DNA of 64,000 nucleotides from contig JAQFVV010000012.1 of assembly GCA_028023455.1 (NCBI GenBank), positions 11,072,499-11,136,498 of the forward strand. The letters run 5' to 3'. A program made the position numbers and the translations under genes. How positions within the stretch are numbered: position 1 is the first letter of the stretch; the number at the start of each line of letters is the position of its first letter. Source of the stretch: Epiperipatus broadwayi. Taxonomy: Eukaryota > Onychophora > Udeonychophora > Euonychophora > Peripatidae. The notes under the pieces were generated by a model. It saw only the letters and a program-made list of their open reading frames with translations, had not been told where the DNA came from and ran no database searches. Shown in pieces: positions 36,990 to 49,384 of the stretch.

Positions 36990-37058
36990 ACCCTAACGTG
37001 CAAACCCGGGTCAACTGCTTGTAAGACAGCTGTGCTGACCACTCGATCATCAACACTT
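36990..37058 (-). mobile_element. tRNA-derived SINE, copy 2 (truncated)
   Basis: On the minus strand 'gatgatcgagtggtcagca...ttacaagcagttgacccggg' matches the head of the SINE at 43.1, 43.7 and 46.2 kb. The 3' part of the tRNA-like unit (box B and acceptor strand) is missing or degraded. Instead of direct repeats it is flanked by an 11-bp inverted pair ACTTCTTGAAA / TTTCAAGAAGT at 36963-36973 and 37067-37077. Confidence 0.65.
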
Positions 37059-37129
37059 TATTTCCTTTTCAAGAAGTAAAATTGTCTTTAACCCTTTGAA
37101 TGATTTGAGGGGAAAATCAAAGAAACATG

Positions 37130-37890
37130 TTTTTTTTTTTGAAAAAGTTAACTAAAAATTAAATTATATAATTTTGAAGAAAAAAATAACTGAATAAAAA
37201 AAATCATGTTTCAAAAGAAAATACTACCTTATATAACTAAGTATTATTTATAAAAACAAAAATTTATTTAACTCTAAAATTTTAAATTAGTTAAACTCCT
37301 TCCAATTTTAGAGGAAAAATAATAAAAAAAAAAAACATGTTTCAATGAAAAAAATACTAATAAAATTAATTATTATCACTTATTACTTAATTTAAAAACT
37401 TTTATAAATTAAATATAATGTGCACATTAAAGCAAATATCTTTAACCATGTTTTTTTTAGTTCTTCTTTGACACTTGTAATTTCTAGTTTTCATGCAGAT
37501 TTTCTCCTTGAAGGCTTCTCAATTCTAGGCCAATATACACAATTAATTTATGTATGAAGATAAATGTAAATTAATCAAATGATCACCTTTCAGTCAAGAA
37601 CTGTGTACATGTTCTGTTCACTAAATTAGCCTAATTAATCCTTTGTATAATTTTGAAGGAAAACTCAAATGAATAAAAAAAAACAATTTCAAAAGCAAAT
37701 ATTACCTTAAAAAAATTATTTATAAAAGCAAAAATTTACCATTAAGTAAAATTTGAAATTGGCTAAACTTCATCTAGTTTTAGAGGGAGATTAATATATA
37801 TAAAAACATGTTTCAATTGAAAAAGACACTAATAAAATTAATTATTATCAACTGTTAATTAATTTAAAAACTCCTTTATAAATTTAAATA
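37130..37890 (+). repeat. Diverged duplication, period about 475 bp
   Basis: 'ataattttgaag.aaaa...gaataaaaaaaa' at about 37168 recurs at 37648, and 'acatgtttcaat..aaaaa.actaataaaattaatta' at 37335 recurs at 37806. Separately, a segment at about 37430-37555 ('cttgaaggcttctcaattc...acacaattaattta') recurs at 39580-39705. These look like old local duplications of AT-rich DNA and carry no coding frame. Confidence 0.6.
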
Positions 37891-38483
37891 TTTGACTGCT
37901 GGTAGCATGATAACTGCTAGTGACAGCTGATTCGTTGAAATTTTTCCTTTTTAAAACTACAGAAAAACTATATGCATGACATTTACAAAAATCCCAGAAG
38001 TCACTGCTGTTTTATTTCCTTTCTAAAATGGCATATCTCATGTTAAAATCAGCCAAAATTTGAATTTTTTATTAATAGGTTCATTTGTTTTTTCCTTTTC
38101 TGCTCAGTTTACTAGACCACATGATAACAAAGGCAGAATTTTCTTATTGGCCAGACTTGTTACTGAAATGGATTAAAAATAATCAGATGATTCTAATTTT
38201 AAGGCCTTCATCCCAATGAAAATGTAATCGTGGAATAGTATTCAATTTTAATTTTTTAATTATTTGAATAGTATTATTTTAATTTTTTTAAAATTATTTG
38301 ATAAATCGTATAATTTATTAATGTGTTTGCGTTTATATTGGTGTGTCTGTGTAGTATATAAATTACATTTGTATTCAAATATAACAAAAGTAGTTATGGA
38401 CAATGTAATTTTGGGCTCTGATCCAAGTTTGAGGCAACCTTATTTTATAGACATAATGATTTTCAAAAGGTTTAATAATTTAT
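37891..38483. other. AT-rich intergenic DNA, no gene seen
   Basis: A 96-codon open frame at 38264-38554 is low in complexity and hydrophobic. It runs into the tandem duplication that follows and has no recognisable domain, so it is not called as a gene. Confidence 0.4.
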
Positions 38484-38745
38484 TAGTATGTTTAATTTGT
38501 ATTAGTATGTTTGTGTTTGCACTTGCATATCTGTGTTTGTATAACAAATCATGATTTCTATAAATAAAATTAAGGGATTATAGAGCAGTGCAATGTAAAT
38601 TTTAAGACTAAAATTATTAGTGTGTTTAATTTGTATTAGTGTGTTTGTACTTGCATGTCTGTGTTTGTATAACAAATCATGATTTATATATATAAAATTA
38701 AGGTATTATAGAACAGGCAATGTAAATTTCAAGACTGATTATCAG
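38484..38745 (+). repeat. Tandem duplication, period about 128 bp
   Basis: Two copies of a block containing 'gtttaatttgtattagt', 'ctgtgtttgtataacaaatc', 'ataaaattaagg.attata' and 'caatgtaaattt.aagact' are arranged head to tail (landmark positions 38541 and 38669). Identity is high, with a few substitutions and one short deletion, so the duplication is relatively recent. Confidence 0.85.
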
Positions 38746-41700
38746 ATGTATTGCAGTTGATAAGGCAAACACAAAATTTACTAGGCATATAAAAATATAA
38801 ACTCCTAAAACCAATAAAAAGAGGTTTCAAGTGGTATGTGTAGTGATAGCCACAATGATTATGTATACCACATGAAATTGTATACAGGCAAAGAATCAAA
38901 TCCTGATTCTTGCTTATGCCTTGGTACTCATACTGTGACAGTAATTTTGCCATATCTTGCATCACATTATTTTAAAGTCTAGCAAATGAGCTATATGCAA
39001 ATAAATTATATCTCTGTGGGACAATAAATATAACAATATAGCATCACTGATGTGCATAAAAAATATAAACATCAATGGTGTACACAAAAAATATAAAATG
39101 AAAAGAAACTCGTTTTATCATTGATATAGTCAGTAGCCTACAATTTCTAAGTTTTGGATGGACAAGAAGTGAATTCCTATGATAACAACTGCATATCCAT
39201 CTTCTGGGAATAATTTATTTTGTATCTTTTATTAGAATAAATCTTTTTCTTATAGCTGCCTTGTGGGGTACAATGAAGAATTCTTATGCGACTATTTTTG
39301 CAGATTCTGAAGCTATGGATTATCTCAGATAAGAAGTTATATACAGTTTGAATAAGAATTTTGTGAGGTATACAAATAAATTATCAATGAAGACATAATT
39401 TAAACTTAATTATGAACAAACAATAAAGTAATAATGATTTCAGATGTGGAAATTCCCCCCCCCCTTATTTTTTAATGGTAATCACTATTTGTCTTAGCCT
39501 ATTGTTTTTCTTACTTTTTCTAGATTCTATCAATGTACAGCTTTTTGCTCTAACATTATTAAATAATGTGCTCACAAAAGAAAATACCTTTAACCATCAT
39601 TTTATTTTTTTTTAGCCCTATAACACTTGTAATTTCCAGTTTCCATATAAGTTTTGTCCTTGAAGGCTTCTCAATTCCAGGGCAGTATACACAGTTAATT
39701 TATTTACTCTGCCATACAATATTTTCATATTAACACAGAAAGAATTTATTCATTTTTTCTTTCTTATAATTTTCCAGGTCTGACTAACACTGTTGACAAA
39801 AAATCAAAAATAGAATGAATCTATTATATACATTGAGCTATGCTAATTTAATGTGTATGATCTTGATTATTAAAACAAGATTAAAAATGGCATTGTCTCC
39901 ATCCTTGTATATTCCATGTTGAGTTCATTTCTGAATTTCAATCAATGTTGACAAGTCTAAGCTTAAAAATGTCAAATGCTCAAAGAATATAAGGATTCAT
40001 TCTATTATTGAATCATTGTCACAGAATATAATTTATTCATAGGCTGTACAGAGAGTGGCTTGTTCTATTCCTCATAAATATATGTTTAAAAAAGTAGTTA
40101 TAAATGTTGTAGTTAAATACAATTTTTACAATGCAAACATAAAAAATTGCAGTAATCATTTGATTTGGTAATTATGCATTAATTTGAATATTTTTTTTAT
40201 TTTGGATGCTATTATATCAATTATATATTATATTATAAAATTATTTTTCATTCATTGGGGGGAAAAAACCCATTAAAAATAAAGTTTTTCTCCACACAAG
40301 TTAATAGAAAAATACAATATTTTAATAATTATAATTTTTTTCTCTAATTAGTAACAAATTAGTTTTATACATTTAAATGTGAGAATAAATCTCTATTAAG
40401 GATAACCTCCTATTGTTCATGTTTTTGGCCTTAGTGCAATTTCTTAGTTATTACAAAAGATTTTGAGCAGAGAGCTTAATAAATATACAATAAAAAAAAA
40501 CCTTTACTACATTAAGAATAAATTCAAATAAATATTTTATCACAAACATATTTCATTTAAATCTCAAAAAATTCAGATAGTAAAATGAAAAATAAGAATT
40601 TACTACAAAAGAATAGTGGAATGATGCTATTGAAGCAATTTTTATTTTCAAAGATTTTGCTTCTTCCTTTTCACTTAATTAACATATTTAATTAAATTAA
40701 TGAGTAATTAGTTACACAATGTTAATTATTAACTAATAAAAAAACTATTTTGAGAAAATGTTAAAATTTCAATTCCTTTCTTTTAAAAAAAAACTTTTTT
40801 TTTAAAAAAAAATATCTATGTTTTAATCAAGTTAATATATCATTTTTCTTTTAAATTTTTTTTGTTGTCATAAACAGTTTCATATTTAAGGCATAAAAAA
40901 ATAATTTACATTGGTAATCAAATTTTACTTAAAAGAATTGTACTGGTTAAAATTCTAATCTCATTAAGACAAAAAGAAAATAAGTAAAATAAAATACACA
41001 TATTGCCTTTTTTATATATAATTTCACAAGAGTAATGAAAACATCAAACTATAATAAATAAGAATTCTAAATGCAAGGCTGCTCATCTGTGTTATTTTAT
41101 TCTCTATTTTTATGATCTCTGTAAAACTATTAAGTATTCTAATACAAAATTCTTTTTTTTTAATTCTTTTTTTTTGTATCATATATAAAAGGCATTCCAG
41201 TTTAGTTTAACTATATTAACTTATTATTACAGTTCAAATAAAATTTTTAGAATCTTTAACAATAATTTATATATATAATACCAAATTTCATCTGTCATTA
41301 AATACAGTTCTCAAATCTGAAGTTGGGTATCTATTAGATATCTGATTATCATTTAATTCTTTTCAATTTTCTCTTATATTATGATTCATGAATCTCATCT
41401 CTTCTATAAATGCTATCATGATCACTGATTTTTTTAAAATTAATTCATTAATTCCTTTCAGCCTTTCAACATCTTTATAATATCCAATATTTATGAACTA
41501 CCTCACTATTCTTCATATATAATGCTTTCAAATATTTTCTTACTTGTAAACAGGCAGATTAATTTATTATCATTTATCACTCACAATTTTTGAGTAATAG
41601 GTTTTTATAAACTGCAAGAATAAAAAAGCTAATTTTATGTCCTAATTAATTCTCTACCACTTATATAGAATTCCTTTTGAAACTGATTTTTACAATGAAT

Positions 41701-43069
41701 AAACATTTATATGTATACAGATATGTACTAATAACTTCCTTTATATTACCTGAAGTACAAATACAAGTAAATACTACACATCTGAACTATATAAACCATG
41801 TAATGATATACGTCAACAATAAAGATTACATTAAGAGTAAATATCAGTTGTTCTCTAAATTGTTATGCTAGAACAAACTGTTTTGAGAATGGCAAAAAAT
41901 AAAACTATTAAAGAAGATCGAAAGATATAACTTGGCAATACTATTTTATTGTCCAATATTCTACTACCTTTCTAGAAAAGAATTAACTATGCATACAATA
42001 GTCATTTTTAAATTGTTTTCTATAAAATAAAAATAATAATAAAGCAATACATTTTTGTTAATTCAAAAACCAAAAAGCTAAATTCTCAAAGAACTTTTTT
42101 TCTAAAAGTTCTAATAGTTTTTAATTATCTTAAAAAAAAAAAATCAATCTAATAGAAATGGCTTTATAATGTTCTATTAATTTGTATCTCAAACATCACA
42201 AGACAATATTGTTTATCAAAAAATATAAAGATAACAACAATAAACTATTAGTTTACATTAATACAATAAATAATAATAATCAAGCAACTATCTCATCATT
42301 ATTTACCTGGAAAATTGGAACTTATTCAGGTAACCCTAGAGATACAATATCTGCTTCATTCAGTACACTGACGTAGTGAATCTAATATTTAAATTTAAGC
42401 ATATGTAATCTTTAAATATGGACTAAGATTAAATACTTGTATATTGATGAGATAATTGACAGTTTCATTATTTATATTGGTAACAATGAATAGTATATGT
42501 TGCGTTTAATAAACAATTATTTGGCAAAAGGTGAAAATAATTTAATTTTATAAATATATTAAAGCTTGAAAATTGAGACTTAACTGATACTATAGTAAAT
42601 ATTATTTACAACTATAATTAAAAGACAAAAAATTAGGATCATTTTCAATCCATTTTAATAAATAAAAATAGCACATATCAATAAATTTACGTTAAAGTAC
42701 CATAATTATTGTAGAATTAATTTTTAATAAACTTGTTACACAATATAATGGGGAAAAAAATAGAAATCCAAATGGCTGTAGTTGAGGATAACTATCCCTG
42801 CATAATATATAATTACACAGAGCCCACAGCTTGGTATATATTAAATAACAGCATATAGTTAAATATATCACAGCTAGTTTATAAAAAAAAAGGGAAAAAA
42901 TAAAAAAATCAGCAACTGTGAGAAGATTCAACAACAAAGATATAAAAACATTTTCCTAAGTAATTTTGAAAATAAATATGACCATTTTCTTACATATGAT
43001 AAAATGTGAAAAATATTGGAATCTATACTCTTTCATAGTCTACTCAAATCTAAAAATAAATAATGAAGA
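38746..43069. other. AT-rich intergenic DNA, no gene seen
   Basis: No gene, RNA or transposon terminus was recognised. Features are limited to homopolymer runs (C run near 39456, T/A runs near 40795-40812) and the second copy of the 37.4-kb segment at 39580-39705. Open frames at 41677, 42182 and 42692 have no recognisable domain. Confidence 0.45.
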
Positions 43070-43079
43070 ATAAAAGCTT

Positions 43080-43188
43080 GTCTTGCATTGGTGGTTGAGA
43101 GGTCAGCGTGACTACCTTGCACTTACAGGCAGTTGCCCGGGTTGCGGGTTCGCGTCCTGGCCGATGCTATGACACTTAAAAAAAAAGT
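43080..43188 (+). mobile_element. tRNA-derived SINE, copy 3
   Basis: The unit folds as a tRNA: the 5' acceptor strand GCATTGG pairs with 3' CCGATGC. A box-A/D-arm region 'tggttgagaggtcagcg' and box B 'gggttcgcgtcct' lie between. The tail is 'tatgacactt' plus A9. Perfect 10-bp direct repeats ATAAAAGCTT flank it (43070-43079, 43189-43198), showing target-primed retroposition. With no separate LINE-like tail it is essentially a tRNA head plus poly(A). Confidence 0.9.
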
Positions 43189-43673
43189 ATAAAAGCTTAC
43201 AATTTAAATAATCAGGCCTTGGAATTGAAATACAAAATTATGCCATTTAGCTCTTGTTTTGGATCAAAGAAGTAAACATAGTATCCATCAATCTAGGAGA
43301 GGGGGAAGCTTATTTGTACTGATGAGAAAAATGAGTTTGTTTTGAATTAAATCTAATTTAATAATTTTTCTGACAAAAACAAAATTACACCATTAAGAAA
43401 AATTTTTGTGTGTATGAATAAATTATATTTCTATGTTGTTGTATTATAATATACTTTCAGATTTCACCTATATAGTTTTTATATTATGTATTCTTTTTTT
43501 TTTTTTTGTAATCTGACCAGGTTCCCAAATTGCATAAAATGAGATAAAAACCAGTCATAAAAGTCTGCAACCCTGACTTAATTCTCATTCACAGAATGAC
43601 CATCAAAATACAAATGTTCCTGAAGGTAGACATTCTCATATATATAAAATATAAAACAGCTTTGTCAAGCATT

Positions 43674-43766
43674 GGTGGTCGAAAGGTCAGCGACAGCTGC
43701 TTTACCAGCAGTTGTCCCGGATTAGCGGGTTTGCTTCCTGGCTGATGCTATGACACATGAGAAAAA
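43674..43766 (+). mobile_element. tRNA-derived SINE, copy 4
   Basis: It has the same architecture as the copy 500 bp upstream: GCATTGG ... CTGATGC acceptor strands, 'tggtcgaaaggtcagcg' and 'gcgggtttgcttcc', with a 'tatgacacatgag' plus A-run tail. Direct repeats AAAACAGCTTT flank it (43663-43673 and 43767-43777). It has more substitutions than copies 3 and 5. Confidence 0.88.
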
Positions 43767-43777
43767 AAAACAGCTTT

Positions 43778-46155
43778 TATATAGTACACTTCAGGACAAA
43801 AAACCTTTCCAATTGCAAATCATCAAAATACACTGAAAAAGAAAGGTTCTCACAAATGTTTGAAAATTATTTGATAAAAAGTTTAAAGACTTTTTCATTC
43901 TTGCTTTAATATCTGGCTAAGAATAGCTAGATGCACATTTGTTGCCTAATTTTAAATAGCTAACTGAACTGGGAGTGATTTTACCTGGAAGAAAAATCTG
44001 AATTTTTATCAACTACCTGAAAAACAAGTCACATGTCTGATTAAAATTGAAAGAATTTTCTCTGTTTTATCTTACCTGGATTTGAACTACATCATAGACA
44101 TTGTGGATACATAAAATATTGCTACACCAATGCATGTCTTCAATAATAAATAAAAATAGACTAGTTAACTTATCCTAATCTTATGATATACACTTTTATA
44201 AAGCTTAGTTTTAAACTAAACTGCAAGTCTTTGAATATGAGTGCATGCCATAATTTTCCATGCTTATATCATATATCTTAGTAATTTCACCAAGAGCTTA
44301 ATAACTCATCATAAGCTTAACTGTATAATTGCTGAAAAATTAAACTATATAAATTATTCATATATTAAACTATCATTCATAATATTAGTAAAAAAATCCC
44401 AAATCAATTTGTAAAAAATGATTTCTATTTATTAAATTAATGAGCAGTGAAGTGCTTAATGAAACTTAAATAATGTAAAAGCCTTTTTATATATGCATTA
44501 TGTGAGGAATGTTTTATTATATTGATTTCCATTTGTACTTACAGAAAAAATGTTGTAGACTTTAAATTTTTAATTACCATTTATTTGTAATTCAAATTAT
44601 AAAATAGTGCTTTGATAATTACTTCTAATTTAGTTATCTATTAGAATATTAACAACACAGACCTGTTGATTTTTATTATATAGAAATTACAATAAATAAT
44701 TAAAATTTAATTTACAATGTATACATACACTGATATATTAGAAAAGAAAAAACTATTACTGTACTTAATAAAGAAAAATAAAACATATATGCAAAAATGC
44801 ATAATTCTTTTTTAAATATTTTACATGCATACACACCACATACTCACTTGTACATATCTGTGTTTCAATTTCAGGGTGTAATGTAAAGTGCATTAAACTC
44901 TTAAGTGTATGATCTAGGATTCAAATCCATAATAAAGCAGGTAAATTTTTATCAGATGACTGAAAAATATCCAACACAAACTCAGATAGTTGACCAATTC
45001 CAATTCAGTTAGGCAATCAATAAAAGTCAATAAATGGCTTACTTTTTTTTATTTGAAAATAAAGGTTCAGAATTGGTCTGATGAGTTTATATTTGATTAA
45101 AAAATATTACAAATAAATATTTACATGTGATAATAAGCATTAAAAAAAACAATATTAATTATATGTTCACAGAAGATTATAACAAAGTTAAATATACACA
45201 TGATTATTCATTTATATAATTTTCACAATAGAAGCATCTAATGCTTGCAAAAGTACATCCTACGATTTATCTTTAATTACTATAGATTTTGTCAAAATGA
45301 CCAAAACAGTGTTATCATTATGAATATGATGTAAATTGCCTCAAAAACTTATAGTATTATGTAAAGAATAGAATTCTGTAACACTTAAATACTGTTGGAG
45401 GAATAGAAAATCATTCTTCATGGAGAAAAGTTACAAGTTTTCTGAAAGACATGGATTGAAAATGTTGCTCTGTTAGATGTCTTTCAAAAATAATCCGTGC
45501 AAAAGTTCAATGTTTGAATCATATGACTGAAAAAATCATGGATGACGGAACATCTTATATACATCAAATCATTATCTGATGCACGTACTGCATAAACTAA
45601 AACATCTTTGATATATTATTATGATTTATTCAAGCTTACACAAAATTTTATACCATAATATACTTATCTAAATCATATGTCAATCTTAAAACATTAAATA
45701 AAATACCGTAGTTTAAAGCACTGATAACTCTGTTAATAGATAGTACAACTTGAATCCCTTTAAACTCAAATATTGCTGATATTTCATATTGTAAGCTTAT
45801 GAACCTGATGTACTTTCATTTCTCTGTACAGTATCTTGTATTTTATTAATTTCAATTATTTTTTTAAAAAAAATATTTTTTTTAAAAAAATTTAGTAAAT
45901 GTAATTTATTTTTTGAGGAAATATTTACACATATATTTAATAAATTAAGACCAAGAAATATATTTTTACAAGAGAATGGGATTTTTGCATAGTTTTTAAT
46001 ATGAAAATGGTAAAGTAATTGCTTTTGTAAAAAAACTAATCAATATACATCTTTTTTTTAAAAATAAAACAATAATTTACTATTAAGAATAGTATTATTT
46101 TTATCATATATAAATTTAAAGAGGAAAACGATTTTAAGATTGAAATTTTAAAAAC
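43778..46155. other. AT-rich intergenic DNA with possible old tRNA-like fragments
   Basis: On the minus strand near 44130-44070 'gcattggtgtagca...gttcaaatccagg' resembles a tRNA head. On the plus strand near 44880-44960 'ggattcaaatcc' followed by 'tttttatcagatgactgaaaaa' is similar, with a weaker echo near 45510. These may be very old SINEs. No other feature was recognised. Confidence 0.35.
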
Positions 46156-46168
46156 AATAGGAGCATCT

Positions 46169-46279
46169 TCTTTCTTTTTTAAGTGTCATAGCATCGGCCG
46201 GGACGCGAACCCGCAACCCGGGCAACTGCTTGCAAGTGCAAGGCAGTCGCGCTGACCTCTCGACCACCAATGCAAGACG
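46169..46279 (-). mobile_element. tRNA-derived SINE, copy 5 (best preserved)
   Basis: On the minus strand the head has the intact acceptor pair GCATTGG/CCGATGC, 'tggtcgagaggtcagcgcga', an anticodon-arm-like 'ctgccttgcacttgcaagcag' and box B 'gcgggttcgcgtccc'. It ends 'tatgacactt' plus A run. Flanking repeats are AATAGGAGC followed by 'atctt' on the left (46156-46168) and 'ttctt' on the right (46280 onward). It is likely closest to the family consensus. Confidence 0.9.
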
Positions 46280-46290
46280 AATAGGAGCTT

Positions 46291-47849
46291 CTTTTTCTTT
46301 TTTTGAAAATGGTTTTCTTTAATTTTGACAAACATAAAAAAAAAAAGAAACTAAAAATAGTTTCAATTATAAACCAGTATTTAATTGTCTTCTTTTAACA
46401 ATTATTAAAGACAGAACTTTTCAATATTACTTTAAGAACTTAGTATCCAGTATTAGTCAATAAATGAATGTCTGGCTATAATTAGCTACACTTAAAGATA
46501 TTAGCTTAATCAGAATTGGCCAAAAAAGTGTTAATAAACTAATAATAAAAATATTATTGTAATATAATATGACCTACAGTATTATGAAATGGGGAATGTT
46601 ATAATTATAAAGGTTCTGAATCAATGATTTTAACTGCATATTTCTAAAATCAAAACAATTTAGATAAATTACTTTAATTAAGGGAGAAAAATATCTGTGC
46701 CTAAAAGAAATCTAATTTACTCTAATACTAAAAATGAAATAAGGAATAGATTTGGGATTATGTATGAGAACACAGAGTCATAAAAAAAAGTGTGATCATG
46801 GAAATGAATTTACTACACTTTAGAAAACACAAAATAAAAGTTTTATTTTAACTTAACTTGTCTCATTATTTATACTTTTAGTCACCCAATAAATCTATTA
46901 ATAAAAAAGATGCTTACAAACTAAATTCTGCTTTTGCATATATATTTTTAAAATTTAATATATGTTTATAATTTTGTAATTTAATATAATGATTAAATAT
47001 TATTTTAAAATGTTATATGTATAATTTGCCTATAATATTGATAAGCAAAAGTAATTTAGATTTCAGTCAACTTTTTAAAAACTTTACAGGAAAAAAAAAA
47101 CTTCTTTTAAGAAGACAGCAGGTCAACTAGCTGCCAAAAATCACTCGTTTTCTAATCTAAGACACTTCATAGACTTTTTCACTACCCTTTAAAAATGTTA
47201 AGTGCTTCTTTCCAAAAATGCAGAGAATGCAAAACATGACTTCTCAGACGGTGATTTAAAACCATTAAACTCACATGAAACTTTTAATACAAACTACTAC
47301 ATAATAAAGAAAGATATGTTTATTTTATTAATGTATGTAAATATATTCAAATTATCTTAAATCAATATTTTATTATAGTACATTTACATGATTTATTTAT
47401 TTATGTTTTGGTTGATGACAATAACTAATAAGTATCATAAATTCCATAATGGATGCCCAAGTTATTAAATGCTTAATAAAGTTGTTAACTGAAAGTTATG
47501 ATGGCAATAATTCTATATATAAGTTTATATATAAACTACTTATAATTAATGATTTGTGTTATATTTTAACCATACAGTTTCATATTCTGGAAAAAGGTAA
47601 GTTTTCTTAGGATGCTTTTCTACCAATCAGATATTATTTAATTGGACTAAACTTACACAGTCCTCCAAATACTACACATTGCAATTTTACATTTATTGAT
47701 TTATTTTCACACAATTATAAAATGAATACATAATGGAACTATTTCTACAAATAATTATGAAAAATAACATTTAACCTCTCTCTATTAGGTCATTGTTTAA
47801 CTACAATACATAATGTTATATAAATAACAGCCACAAATTTTGAATTGTA
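46291..47849. other. AT-rich intergenic DNA, no gene seen
   Basis: No recognisable gene, RNA or terminal repeat was found. The AT-rich sequence continues to the 3' end of the RTE element at about 47.85 kb. Confidence 0.5.
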
Positions 47850-47949
47850 ATCTATGGCAATACAAGGTCCATAGCACTAGTGTCAAGGAAACTTCAACAA
47901 TTATATCAATCCCACAATCACTAATTACATACCAGAATAGGCTCCAATT

Positions 47950-49110
47950 TATCAATCAATCAATCAATAGTATTCTGTCCAATAGACAGGTTCCATTCTC
48001 TTCCTTGCCCATTTTTTCAATTCCATATAAGTCTTCCCATCTCTTATATCATCCAATAATGTCAATCTTTTTCTTTTTATTTCCACTCACCATTTCCTCC
48101 AAAACATCTTTCATTAAACTATAATCTCTTGTCAATATATGTCCAATCCAGGTTCTCTGTCTCTCTCCGATATTCTCAATCAATCTTCTTTCCTCATTTA
48201 CTCTTTTCAAAACTTCATTTGTTTGTCATGGATTCCAATTTGCAGTCTTTTTCAAACATATTCTGAGGACCCTTTTTCTCCTCAGCAATAAGAGCCACAT
48301 CATCTGCAAATCTTATATACTTTATTACTCTCCCTTCAACATTTGCTCCTCCACAGTCCAAATAATTATTTAGGATACCTTCTAAATAAATATTAAGCAG
48401 AACAGGTGGTACTACACCCTTGCCTAACTCCACTTTCTGCATTCATTTCATCAGTCACATTACTGCCAAATCTAACTCTTATCTTTTGACCATTATACAC
48501 AGTCCAAATCAATCATCTTTCTTTCCAAAATACTCCTTTATTTTTTAAGATGGACATCAGTTTATTCTAGACTACTCTATCAAATGCCTTTTCTAAATCC
48601 ACAAAACATATACCAACTCCTTCATCTCTTTCCATATATCTTTCTGCAATTATCCTAACAATACCAATAGCATCCCTTGTGTTTTTCCCTTTCCGAAAAC
48701 CAAACTGTTCTTCACGAATATAATAATCTACCTTCCCATAAATCCTTTGAGTTAAAATCCTCAATAAAACTTTAGAAGCATGAGACAATAAACTTATTGT
48801 TCTATACTCTTCACATTTAGCATCTTTCTTCTTTTTAGTAATTGGAATCATTATAGTTCTTAAAAAAATCTCCACTATTATATATCAAATTGCATAGTCC
48901 AACTATTTCCTTCATAGTAAATGCTCCCATTTCTCTCAAAACTTCTATAGGTATTGCATCAAATCCAACAGCCTTACCATTCTTTATTTGTGTGATCACT
49001 TTTCTTACTTCATCCGGCAATATGTCCATACCTCTATCATCTATTTTAATATCTTCATTTTCAAGTTCATAATTAATTACATTATTTCCTCTACTAAACA
49101 GACACTGAAG
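47950..49110 (-). pseudogene. RTE reverse transcriptase and C-terminal domain, broken
   Basis: In the RTE order, 49029-48835 reads GFDAIPIEVLREMG and 'LCNLIYNSGDF', the RT N-terminal block. 48875-48567 reads EEYRTISLLSHASKVLLRIL, EEQFGFRKGKNTRDAI and CFVDLEKAFDRVV, where DLEKAFD carries the first catalytic aspartate. 48442-48215 reads GVVPPVLLNIYLEGILNN and YIRFADDVALIAE, where FADD carries the catalytic pair. The 'PQG.PLSPLLFN' motif is shortened to GVVPPVLLN. Near 48100-47950 frame-shifted pieces such as LDDIRDGKTYMELKKWAR match the usual RTE C-terminus. At least three frame breaks prevent translation as one protein. Confidence 0.85.
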
Positions 49111-49384
49111 ATATTCTTCCCATCTTTTTTAATATATCATTACTATCAGTTAACCTCATTCCATTCTTATCTGCAATGTCACTTGCTACCCATGTCTTTT
49201 TCTCCCAAGTGATACTACCTATTCTATCAAATACCAGATCATATCTTTTCATCTGTTGAAGCCTTTCTATCTCTTTACATTCTTACTCCAACCATTTTTC
49301 TTTTGCTAAATCTGTTTCTCATTTTAGTTCATTATGGAATTTCTTATATGCCTTTTGCTCTTCCTCAGTATTTACATTCTTCCA

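Noticed and set aside
38264-38554. 96-codon hydrophobic plus-strand frame
   Set aside because: Low complexity, no domain, and it ends in a recent tandem duplication whose second copy does not preserve it.
43080-43188. Functional tRNA gene
   Set aside because: The unit has a poly(A) tail, flanking direct duplications and four relatives in the window, and its anticodon arm does not form a standard 5-bp stem with a 7-nt loop. It is a SINE.
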